Of a stretch of DNA of 13,442 bases, positions 7,131 through 13,442 are shown piece after piece. The position numbers and the translations under genes were made by a program. The stretch's first letter is position 1. Every line of letters starts with the position of its first letter. The notes beneath the pieces were generated by a model, which ran no database searches, was not told the origin of the DNA, and was given only the letters and a program-made list of their open reading frames with translations. Origin of the DNA: Candidatus Cloacimonadota bacterium (lineage in GTDB: Bacteria; Cloacimonadota; Cloacimonadia; Cloacimonadales; Cloacimonadaceae); NCBI GenBank assembly GCA_023228285.1, contig JALOBM010000051.1, forward strand, positions 1-13,442, in the 5' to 3' direction.

Positions 7131-10033
7131 TCCTGCTCCTCATCTTGCATCAATGTGTTCAATTCTTGAAGATGCTGTTCCGAAAGCAAGGGAGCATAAT
7201 CCCATAAATGCATTTGCGCTTCTTCGGTAGCACCTGACTTCAAGTAAGAAAGAATTGTATAGTATGCAGCATTATCCTGGATATCGGGAAAATCACCAAA
7301 GATCATCATAATCTTCCCCAATTCATCGATGGCTGCTTCGTAGTTTTCTATTCTATGCAGTATAAGTGCTTTATTCAGGAACGCAGTGGCATGGTCATGC
7401 GTGCTCGGACTGTTATTTATGATGTCTTCCGCAAGAAGATCCGCTTCGTCGTAATGCTGGCTATGCATCAGGTAATCCAGCTTCAGGATGCTCGACGCGT
7501 GAACTTGCGTTTCGTATTCGGCACCCAGATCCCAAAGCTGCTCAAAGTCTATAAATCCCGCAGCAACTGATGCTGAAAGGGCTTTGTACCATAGTTCTGG
7601 ACTGGGTTCCTGTTGTAGTGCGTCGTGGAACTTGTTTATTGCATCATCATAGTTACCTGTTAGAATATCCACTTCAGCCCAACTGATCAGTGCCTGCATA
7701 TCCTGAGTATCGGAATAGAGATTACTGAGCAATGAATCTGCCTGTTGATACTCGTTCAGGTTTATCAAGCTCTGTGCCATCAACATCTCCACATCATTGC
7801 GCTTGTAGTCGGGGAATTCGCTGCGGAGGTTTTGGGCTTGTTCCAAGACATCATTCCACATATCGCGCCCGGCATAGAGCTTTGTGAGTAAGTAGGATAA
7901 TTCAAAACGGATATATTCGCTGTGGAAGGAATCTGCCATCTCCATCAATTCCATACTCGGAGCTGGATCATCGATTCGGGACAGAGAGAAGTCCAAGCCG
8001 GTAAAGACTTCTCGTAGAAGAGCTTGATCGGCATCGTTGAAGTCTTGAATATTTCTGAAACGACGCAGTATGTTCATGTAATCGGTGGTCGCTTGGTGAT
8101 AATTTCCCAAGTTGAAATAGCTGTTTGCTACATCAGCCAGCACGGGGAGGTAGTATTGCGAATCAGGGTAAGTCTGCAGAAAATGATCAAAGAGTTCCAG
8201 GGCGAGGTTGTAATCCCCGGCAGCGTATGCGGATTTGGCTCCCAGATACAGGTATGTATCCGGACTCTCCTGACCTTCGAAGAGTTCCATATATAGTCGA
8301 GAAGCTTCAGTGTATTGTTTTAGCTGATACAGACACAGTGCTCTATAGCTCTTTGCTTCACTTTTCCTTAGCTTGTCTTCAGTGCTGTTTTCTGCCGTCT
8401 GAAACTTCTGCAAGGCTGTTTGATAGTCTTTTCGGCTAAAGTGAATGTGCCCTTCCAAGATCAGGGAATCGTAAATGGGTTTCAGTTTCGATACCCAAGT
8501 TTCGGCATGATCATATTCACCGGAGTAGTAATATATCTGAGCCACTCTCAGGATCGCATCGGAGTTTTCAGGTTCTGCTTTCACAATCTCCAGAAAAGCG
8601 TCCAAAGCCAGATTGTAGTTTGCCATGTAAAAATCCATCTCTGCCAGATAAAACTTGGCAGAGGGTAAATATGCTGATCTGGGATGACTTTCTATCAATT
8701 GCTGAAATGCGGATGTTGCCATCCGGTAATCTTTGCTTTCGTGATACAAGAATCCCAGATAGTAAAGTGCAGCATCTCTATCTTTTCCCGTGGGATACAG
8801 ATTCAAGTAACGATTGAAACTTGCTAAGGCTTGGGAATTGTCTTTCACCTTTAGCCAAGCCTGGGCTATATAGAGATCAATGTCTGCTAAAAGCAGACGT
8901 TTGTTACTTTCCCTTCTTGCCTGAGCCATGTATCTTAAAGCTTCCGGATAATCCTGCTTCATGTAAGCGAAATACCCCATTGTGAAGAGCTGTTCCGCTT
9001 TCATCAAATCATTCTGAGGCTGATCGATAAAGCTTCCCAGTTGAAGCATAGCTGCCATCGGTTCTTTCTGAAACAGAATCTTGAGCCGTTCCAGATAGCT
9101 GAGCACTTTTATCTCCGGTTCGGACTGCTTCACAAGTGTTGCAAAGATGCTGTCAGCCGCTTGTGTTTCTCCTGCTTTTACAAGGACTAATGCTCGGAGA
9201 TAGTCGAAGTGGGAACCTCGGGCATCGCTTTTGGACAATAGCTCAGCTGCCTCGCCAAAATTATCCACGGCAATGGCTTTGTGGATGCGTAATAGCTGGA
9301 TTTGAGGATCGTTCAATATTGTCGGAATCCTAGCCATGTGTTCATCAAATTCCTGGAAGCGATTGTTGTCCAAAAGGTACTTTGCCCATACAACGTTACT
9401 TTTAGTGTAGATATGGCTTTGCTCATTGATGCCATACAACACTTCTTTGGCTTCCTCCTCTTTTTGCAGTTTAACCAGAACCTCGAAATACTCGTATTCA
9501 ATCTCAGGTTCAGGAGCTTCTTTCAGCGTGTATTGATAGGATAGCATGGCACTATAGTATTGACCCAGTCTGCGATACAACCTGGCCCGGTATAGGTTTG
9601 CCCTAGCCAAAAGGACTGTGTCCTTGGTCTCGGATTCCAGGATCTGGATCTGGTGCATGGCTGCAGAGTAGTCTTCCTGAACTATCAGAGTCATAGCCCG
9701 ATACAGATAGATATTATGGCGCAGAGAGAGTTCCAGATCCTCTGTCAGGAGTTCGTTGTAAATGCGTAATGCTTCGTCGTGCAACCCTTGTTCCAAGGCC
9801 AGATTCGCCCCGAGAAAGCGCAGATGCTTATTATAATAGCTTTGGGGATAACGTGCCTGAAAGCTGTTTATCTCACGGGACAGTCTCTCCCCGGCTCCTC
9901 GTTCATATAGTTCAACGATGTATTGATAGGCATAACGTTCCAGATTGCTGGGCTTGATCGTTTGCGCATAAGCAATGTGTGCAAACAAGGTTCCCAGAAC
10001 CAAGATTGCCACAAGCACCTTGTATATGGGCAT
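7127..10033 (-). CDS. Large secreted tetratricopeptide-repeat protein
   Basis: 968 residues from the ATG at 10033. A signal peptide (MPIYKVLVAILVLGTLFA..., cleavage likely after AYA) is followed by tandem TPR-like helical pairs nearly to the end. Typical units read A-x-x-YY-x-G-x-x-Y-x-x-A, for example ALYYLGFLYHESKDYRMA, AKFYLAEMDFYMANYNLALD and VANSYFNLGNYHQATTDY. Several end in the P.S.Y spacing seen in BamD/YbgF-type TPRs. There is no enzyme domain. The protein is probably periplasmic or outer-membrane-associated and scaffolds a partner, most likely the barrel encoded by the next, ATGA-overlapping gene. The start is fixed by a good GGAG site and by the signal peptide beginning there; an in-frame TTG at 10138 would overlap the previous gene and place extra residues before the signal peptide. 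Confidence 0.85.
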   Translation of the reverse strand: MPIYKVLVAILVLGTLFAHIAYAQTIKPSNLERYAYQYIVELYERGAGERLSREINSFQARYPQSYYNKHLRFLGANLALEQGLHDEALRIYNELLTEDLELSLRHNIYLYRAMTLIVQEDYSAAMHQIQILESETKDTVLLARANLYRARLYRRLGQYYSAMLSYQYTLKEAPEPEIEYEYFEVLVKLQKEEEAKEVLYGINEQSHIYTKSNVVWAKYLLDNNRFQEFDEHMARIPTILNDPQIQLLRIHKAIAVDNFGEAAELLSKSDARGSHFDYLRALVLVKAGETQAADSIFATLVKQSEPEIKVLSYLERLKILFQKEPMAAMLQLGSFIDQPQNDLMKAEQLFTMGYFAYMKQDYPEALRYMAQARRESNKRLLLADIDLYIAQAWLKVKDNSQALASFNRYLNLYPTGKDRDAALYYLGFLYHESKDYRMATSAFQQLIESHPRSAYLPSAKFYLAEMDFYMANYNLALDAFLEIVKAEPENSDAILRVAQIYYYSGEYDHAETWVSKLKPIYDSLILEGHIHFSRKDYQTALQKFQTAENSTEDKLRKSEAKSYRALCLYQLKQYTEASRLYMELFEGQESPDTYLYLGAKSAYAAGDYNLALELFDHFLQTYPDSQYYLPVLADVANSYFNLGNYHQATTDYMNILRRFRNIQDFNDADQALLREVFTGLDFSLSRIDDPAPSMELMEMADSFHSEYIRFELSYLLTKLYAGRDMWNDVLEQAQNLRSEFPDYKRNDVEMLMAQSLINLNEYQQADSLLSNLYSDTQDMQALISWAEVDILTGNYDDAINKFHDALQQEPSPELWYKALSASVAAGFIDFEQLWDLGAEYETQVHASSILKLDYLMHSQHYDEADLLAEDIINNSPSTHDHATAFLNKALILHRIENYEAAIDELGKIMMIFGDFPDIQDNAAYYTILSYLKSGATEEAQMHLWDYAPLLSEQHLQELNTLMQDEEQE

Positions 10034-10040
10034 CCATATT

Positions 10041-10044
10041 CTCC
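10041..10044 (-). promoter_or_regulatory. Ribosome binding site deciding the TPR gene start
   Basis: GGAG on the minus strand, seven bases before the ATG at 10033. It supports this start over the longer TTG-initiated frame. Confidence 0.7.
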
Positions 10045-10060
10045 ATTTGTTGTTTGTGTC

Positions 10061-10089
10061 AGCAGAGCGGAATAGGGGTATCCTGTCAA
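10061..10089 (-). promoter_or_regulatory. Weak promoter candidate ahead of the envelope operon
   Basis: The 61-bp gap between the flavoprotein stop and the TPR start contains a perfect TTGACA (10089 to 10084). The sequence 17 bases later is TCTGCT, which matches the -10 consensus only at three positions. A separate promoter for the seven-gene block would fit the change in function here, but read-through from the redox operon is equally possible. No terminator hairpin with a T-tract is seen in the gap. Confidence 0.25.
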
Positions 10090-10094
10090 TGGCT

Positions 10095-11243
10095 TTATTT
10101 AAAAGCCTCCTCGGCGCTAAAATCCCTGTGGGGATCAAAGCTCTTTAAAACACGTAAATCATCTTCGCTCAATTCTTCCAATGTCATACGGGACAAAAGC
10201 TCTCCCATGCCGGGACCCATCATGAATCCCTGTCCGCACATACCTACTGCGTGGATCACGCTTTCATCTTGTTCGCTTCTACCAACGATTGGGAATCCAT
10301 CAGGTGTATTTGGATACTGACCCCGCCATGTTCTACGAACCTTCAGGTTACGCAGGCGTGGATAGATTTCTATCATTCGTTTACTACACATCGGAAGAAA
10401 TGTTGAAGTGGAACGGTTATCTATACCCAATATCGGGGGATCCGGAGTGATGCAGAATACTACCTGGCCTTCATTGTTTTGATAAAAGTAGAAGTTAGCA
10501 CTGCCCGGTGCTTTGCGCATATCAATCACCATTGGGCCAAAGAATCTCTCCACAGGTTCGGTAATACCTGCTTCATGGTTGTCTGGAAAGACCTTCAGAT
10601 CATCTCCGGTCATTTTTCCGATCTCACGGGCATGATTCCCCGCAGCGTTGATTACCTTTCCAGCTTTATAACTACCTTTATTTGTTATTACTTCACATCC
10701 AGTACTGCCATCATGCTTGATTCCTGTTACCAATTCCTGAAAGCGGAAATCCACTCCTGCTTGTTTGGCGTGAAAGTAATATGCATTGGTGGTCAACAAA
10801 GGAGAGCAACTGCCATCTTCAGGAGAATATGTGCTACCCAGAAGCTTGTCCATCCTTATTCCGGGTACCAGTTGTTCATATTCTTCTGCGCTCAACCACT
10901 TTATATTCAATCCATAGCTATGCTGAACTTTCATCAGGTCCTGAAGTATTTTGGCGTCATGTTCATTATAAGCAGGATACGAATAGCCATTGCTCATCCA
11001 GCCAATATCGTCTCCACGGTTTTCTTTCCAATCACGCAGAATCTCGATTGATCGCAGGCATACCATTATCTTGCCAAAATCTGAATGTGTAGCGCGGATT
11101 CCCCCGATTGCTTTTTTGTTGTTCTGCTGCCCGGGAGAATGTTCACCTTCAATAACCAATACCTTCTGACCTTTTTCCGCCAAACTCAATGCTGCGGGAA
11201 TACCTATTGCTCCAGCTCCGATTACTACTACATCATAAATCAT
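10095..11243 (-). CDS. DAO/SoxB-type FAD-dependent amino- or imino-acid oxidoreductase
   Basis: 382 residues, the usual length of the catalytic subunit in the sarcosine oxidase beta / HcnC / LhpB / proline dehydrogenase beta group. The N-terminal FAD Rossmann motif is G9-A-G-A-I-G14, with Glu32 at the end of the second strand for the ribose. Further family marks are GGIR (47-50), EDGSCSPL around 142-149, NAAG (199-202), TPDGFPIVG (313-321) and the C-terminal GMCGQGFMMGPGMGE (334-348). It would oxidise a C-N bond of a secondary or primary amino acid and reduce FAD; the exact substrate cannot be read from sequence. Its ATG overlaps the stop of the 691-residue gene as ATGA, with GGAGGT five bases upstream, so the two are very likely subunits of one complex. 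The protein has no signal peptide and is probably cytoplasmic. Confidence 0.9.
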   Translation of the reverse strand: MIYDVVVIGAGAIGIPAALSLAEKGQKVLVIEGEHSPGQQNNKKAIGGIRATHSDFGKIMVCLRSIEILRDWKENRGDDIGWMSNGYSYPAYNEHDAKILQDLMKVQHSYGLNIKWLSAEEYEQLVPGIRMDKLLGSTYSPEDGSCSPLLTTNAYYFHAKQAGVDFRFQELVTGIKHDGSTGCEVITNKGSYKAGKVINAAGNHAREIGKMTGDDLKVFPDNHEAGITEPVERFFGPMVIDMRKAPGSANFYFYQNNEGQVVFCITPDPPILGIDNRSTSTFLPMCSKRMIEIYPRLRNLKVRRTWRGQYPNTPDGFPIVGRSEQDESVIHAVGMCGQGFMMGPGMGELLSRMTLEELSEDDLRVLKSFDPHRDFSAEEAFK

Positions 11244-13315
11244 TTGTTACCTCCATCCGGGAATGTTCCCAATGGCACTTCCACGAAGATGGGACGCTTG
11301 GTATTGGGTACCACTTCAGACACTGGGATGCCTTCTTCGCGTAGCAGAGACTTGATCATCACTTCGCAGGTCTTTGCCCCACAAGGGCCCATTCCAGCTC
11401 TGGTAATAGCTTTTATCTGATTCAAGTCATTGATACCTTTTCTGATAAGAGACCTTACCTCACCCACAGTTACACGTTCACACAGGCAAATCATTGCATC
11501 ATTTGCCATTCTCTTTTGAACGATTGCTTCCGGCAGCGCTGCCGATACCGCGGGATCCTGTACTCTGAACCCAGCCACCTTGCGTGCTATGGCACTAGGA
11601 ACCTGAAACTTGACCAAGGAAGTATGTTTTTTCTTGTATTCCATAACTGATACTACCTCAAACTCACCTAATTCACCCGCATTGATGTCACAGAGTATTC
11701 GCTTGTCGCCCTCTTTAACCGCTATATTTGTTATCTCATAAGCGATTGTCACAGTAGGATGTTCTGCGTCTTTTCTATAATCCACAAGTGTGATAGCCAA
11801 TCCGGGGCAGATAAGTAGGCATTTGCCACAACCGATGCATGAACCGGTATAGCGAGGTAAAGCCAACAGACTGCCATCCTCGGTTTGGATGGAATTTGTC
11901 GAACACACAGTGGTGCAAGGATTGCATGGTATTTCCTGGAGGCAGTGGATCACGGGCATTACTCCTCTCTCTTTTCCAAGTGGTTGATAGTCTTTTATCT
12001 TTCCGGGATGTGCTTTTAGTACTTCCGCCTTGGTATACCAAGATTCGGGGATATCTTCCACAGAGTCTCCCTTCATGGTTTTGGCTATCTTCAGTCCGGC
12101 TATCTTACCATTAAACATCGCTGAGCTGGCTTCTGCGATCTCCAAAGCATCTCCGGCAGAATCGACAGGGATGCCCGCCATCTCTGCCTGGAGAGCAAAC
12201 TCGGATAGGGAATCTAAACCAACCGCAATCAGGATGGTATCGCAGGAAAAAGACTTTTCGGTGCCTTCAATAGCGTTGAAGTGTTCATCCACTTTCGTGA
12301 TTGTTACGCTCTCCACAGTCTCTTCCCCATTGGCACAAAGAATTGAGTGCGAAGTGTAGATCGGCACTCCTAATCTACGCAGTTTATCAGCGTGAACCTT
12401 ATATCCGCCGCAGGCCGGCATTGCTTCTGCCAATCCCACAACTTCTATTCCCGCCTGCAGGGCATGATATCCAGCGATCAGCCCCACATTGCCGCCACCC
12501 ACTATGAAGAGCCGCTGGGTAGGACGCACCAGATCTCGGTTTACCAATGTCTGAAATGCCCCAGCGCCATATATTCTCGCCAACTTATTGCCTGGAAAAC
12601 GCAGGAACTTTTCCCTGGCTCCGGCTGCGTTCAGGATTCTTTTGGGAATTACCAGCTTGTACACACCATCTTTCAGTACTCCCACTTTTTTGTCGCTGAA
12701 GACAAAGAGAGCAGTGCTGTTTACCCATGTACGCACACTGGAGTATTGCTTTAGCTCCTCAGCCAGTATTTTACCGATTTCGTGTCCCCTGGTACCCGCT
12801 CGACTGTCTTCTTCAGAGCCAAAGAACTTATGTGTCTGCAACACCAGTTTACCGCCCAAAGCATTTTTATCATCGATCAATAGAGTATTCACATTGTGTT
12901 TCCCCAGCTCTGTAGCGGCAGATAATCCTGCGGGGCCTCCCCCGATTATCAGGACATCGCATTCTACTTCTTCGATGGGTTCAAAATCTTGCGGTTCCAC
13001 ATCTTCAGCCAGCGTGGGCAAGCCTTCAGCGCTTTGCACAATCATGTTTTCTGCTACTGAAGTCATGCAAGATTTTACAGCTATTCCATTTGCGATCACT
13101 GTACACTTTGCGCATTGTCCGTTTGCGCAAAATATGCCTTGCGCACTTCCATCCTTGTGATGATGACCAAATACATTGATGCCGTTGGCGATTAATGCCG
13201 AGGAAATCATCTCCCCTTTACGGGCCTCCAGTTTCGTATTGTTAAAATAGAAGCTTACAAGGTCCAGTTCCGAAACATCCAAAATCGGATGCTTCTCAAT
13301 ACGGAATTGCTCCAT
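11240..13315 (-). CDS. Multidomain Fe-S/FAD/NAD(P) electron-transfer subunit (HcnA-HcnB-ferredoxin-BFD fusion)
   Basis: 691 residues with four redox modules. (1) Residues about 18-95 form an N-terminal SoxA/HcnA-like [2Fe-2S] domain with Cys63, Cys68, Cys71 and Cys83 (C-x4-C-x2-C-x11-C). (2) Residues about 118-415 form an FAD/NAD(P) reductase-fold core with FAD motif G125-G-G-P-A-G130 and a second dinucleotide motif G273-G-G-N-V-G278; Glu297 at the end of the following strand favours NAD(H). (3) Residues about 455-510 form a ferredoxin-like segment with Cys458, 464, 467, 471 and Cys493, 496, 499, 503, enough for two [4Fe-4S] clusters. (4) Residues about 605-660 form a BFD-like [2Fe-2S] domain with Cys610, Cys612, Cys645 and Cys650. 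In relatives these parts are often separate subunits. The role is to take electrons from the DAO-type subunit encoded next and pass them to NAD or ferredoxin; the acceptor is inference. The ATG at 13315 has AAGGAG eight bases upstream. Confidence 0.9.
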   Translation of the reverse strand: MEQFRIEKHPILDVSELDLVSFYFNNTKLEARKGEMISSALIANGINVFGHHHKDGSAQGIFCANGQCAKCTVIANGIAVKSCMTSVAENMIVQSAEGLPTLAEDVEPQDFEPIEEVECDVLIIGGGPAGLSAATELGKHNVNTLLIDDKNALGGKLVLQTHKFFGSEEDSRAGTRGHEIGKILAEELKQYSSVRTWVNSTALFVFSDKKVGVLKDGVYKLVIPKRILNAAGAREKFLRFPGNKLARIYGAGAFQTLVNRDLVRPTQRLFIVGGGNVGLIAGYHALQAGIEVVGLAEAMPACGGYKVHADKLRRLGVPIYTSHSILCANGEETVESVTITKVDEHFNAIEGTEKSFSCDTILIAVGLDSLSEFALQAEMAGIPVDSAGDALEIAEASSAMFNGKIAGLKIAKTMKGDSVEDIPESWYTKAEVLKAHPGKIKDYQPLGKERGVMPVIHCLQEIPCNPCTTVCSTNSIQTEDGSLLALPRYTGSCIGCGKCLLICPGLAITLVDYRKDAEHPTVTIAYEITNIAVKEGDKRILCDINAGELGEFEVVSVMEYKKKHTSLVKFQVPSAIARKVAGFRVQDPAVSAALPEAIVQKRMANDAMICLCERVTVGEVRSLIRKGINDLNQIKAITRAGMGPCGAKTCEVMIKSLLREEGIPVSEVVPNTKRPIFVEVPLGTFPDGGNK

Positions 13316-13323
13316 GTGTCAAT

Positions 13324-13329
13324 CTCCTT
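13324..13329 (-). promoter_or_regulatory. Strong ribosome binding site of the redox operon
   Basis: AAGGAG on the minus strand, eight bases before the ATG at 13315. It confirms the start of the 691-residue protein. Confidence 0.8.
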
Positions 13330-13378
13330 GTATGAGATAGTATTAGACTTTTGAAACCCACAAAATGCTGATTCCGGA

Positions 13379-13409
13379 TATAAAGTTTACGGATGCCTGC
13401 AGATGTCAA
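13379..13409 (-). promoter_or_regulatory. Probable promoter of the redox operon
   Basis: A perfect TTGACA -35 (13409 to 13404) is followed by an A/T-rich stretch that offers TTTATA (13384 to 13379, 19-bp spacer) or CTTTAT (18-bp spacer) as a -10. The -35 is strong but the -10 and spacing are mediocre. It lies about 65 bp before the start codon and immediately after a terminator-like hairpin, which is where a promoter would be expected. Confidence 0.45.
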
Positions 13410-13433
13410 GAAAAAGAGTGCCTGATGCGACTC
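13409..13433 (-). terminator. Probable intrinsic terminator of the gene upstream of the window
   Basis: On the minus strand, GAGT-(C bulge)-GC pairs with GC-ACTC around a 5-base loop. It is followed at once by TTTTTCTT. This would end a leftward transcript entering from beyond 13442. The stem is short (six pairs with a bulge), so efficiency is uncertain. Its T-tract runs directly into the TTGACA of the promoter candidate. Confidence 0.45.
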
Positions 13434-13442
13434 TATACCCGG

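Noticed and set aside
10034..10138. Longer TPR protein starting at TTG 10138
   Set aside because: It would overlap the upstream gene and place 35 residues before an evident signal peptide; the GGAG site points to 10033.
10479..11051. 190-codon plus-strand open frame inside the FAD oxidoreductase gene
   Set aside because: Lies fully opposite a gene with clear family motifs; no recognisable domain, a shadow frame.
12588..13160. 190-codon plus-strand open frame inside the multidomain redox gene
   Set aside because: Ser/Pro/Leu-rich antisense frame opposite well-defined FAD and [2Fe-2S] motifs; no function is likely.

Overview
All nine genes in this window lie on the minus strand, so transcription runs from the right end (about 13.4 kb) to the left. 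Spacing is very tight: most junctions are ATGA or TAATG stop/start overlaps. Signal peptides, an outer-membrane beta-barrel ending in Phe and a periplasmic-type TPR protein indicate a diderm (Gram-negative) bacterium. The amine/imino-acid flavoprotein dehydrogenase rich in Fe-S clusters, the barrel/TPR pair and the overall style suggest an anaerobic, amino-acid-fermenting member of the FCB group. Candidatus Cloacimonas-like (Cloacimonadota) is my best guess, but it is an inference from gene style; no marker gene is present.

Region A (about 10.1-13.4 kb) is a two-gene redox operon. It is preceded by a probable intrinsic terminator of an upstream gene and a TTGACA-type promoter candidate. The first gene encodes a 691-residue protein with four kinds of redox module in one chain: an N-terminal [2Fe-2S] domain, an FAD/NAD(P) disulfide-reductase-fold core, a two-[4Fe-4S] ferredoxin-like segment and a C-terminal BFD-like [2Fe-2S] domain. 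The second gene, overlapping by ATGA, encodes a DAO/SoxB-type FAD oxidase or dehydrogenase. Together they resemble the HcnABC / LhpABC / dye-linked proline dehydrogenase / sarcosine oxidase class. The DAO subunit would oxidise an amino or imino acid and the large subunit would pass on the electrons.

Region B (about 4.8-10.0 kb) is an envelope block. It holds a 968-residue secreted TPR protein, an ATGA-coupled 491-residue outer-membrane beta-barrel, and a 282-residue polytopic inner-membrane protein that starts at TTG.

Region C (about 0.2-4.8 kb) continues without a break. It holds a membrane-anchored divergent polysaccharide deacetylase, undecaprenyl-diphosphate phosphatase (uppP), the DNA polymerase III delta subunit (holA) and 4-alpha-glucanotransferase (malQ). 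Seven genes from the TPR protein to malQ have almost no space between them, so they are probably one transcript mixing envelope, replication and glucan functions.

The left end (1-208) has no recognisable gene. It holds direct and inverted repeats, one of which is embedded in the malQ 3' end, where the protein appears shorter than its family. This looks like a dispersed or structured intergenic element, and it is the least explained part of the window.
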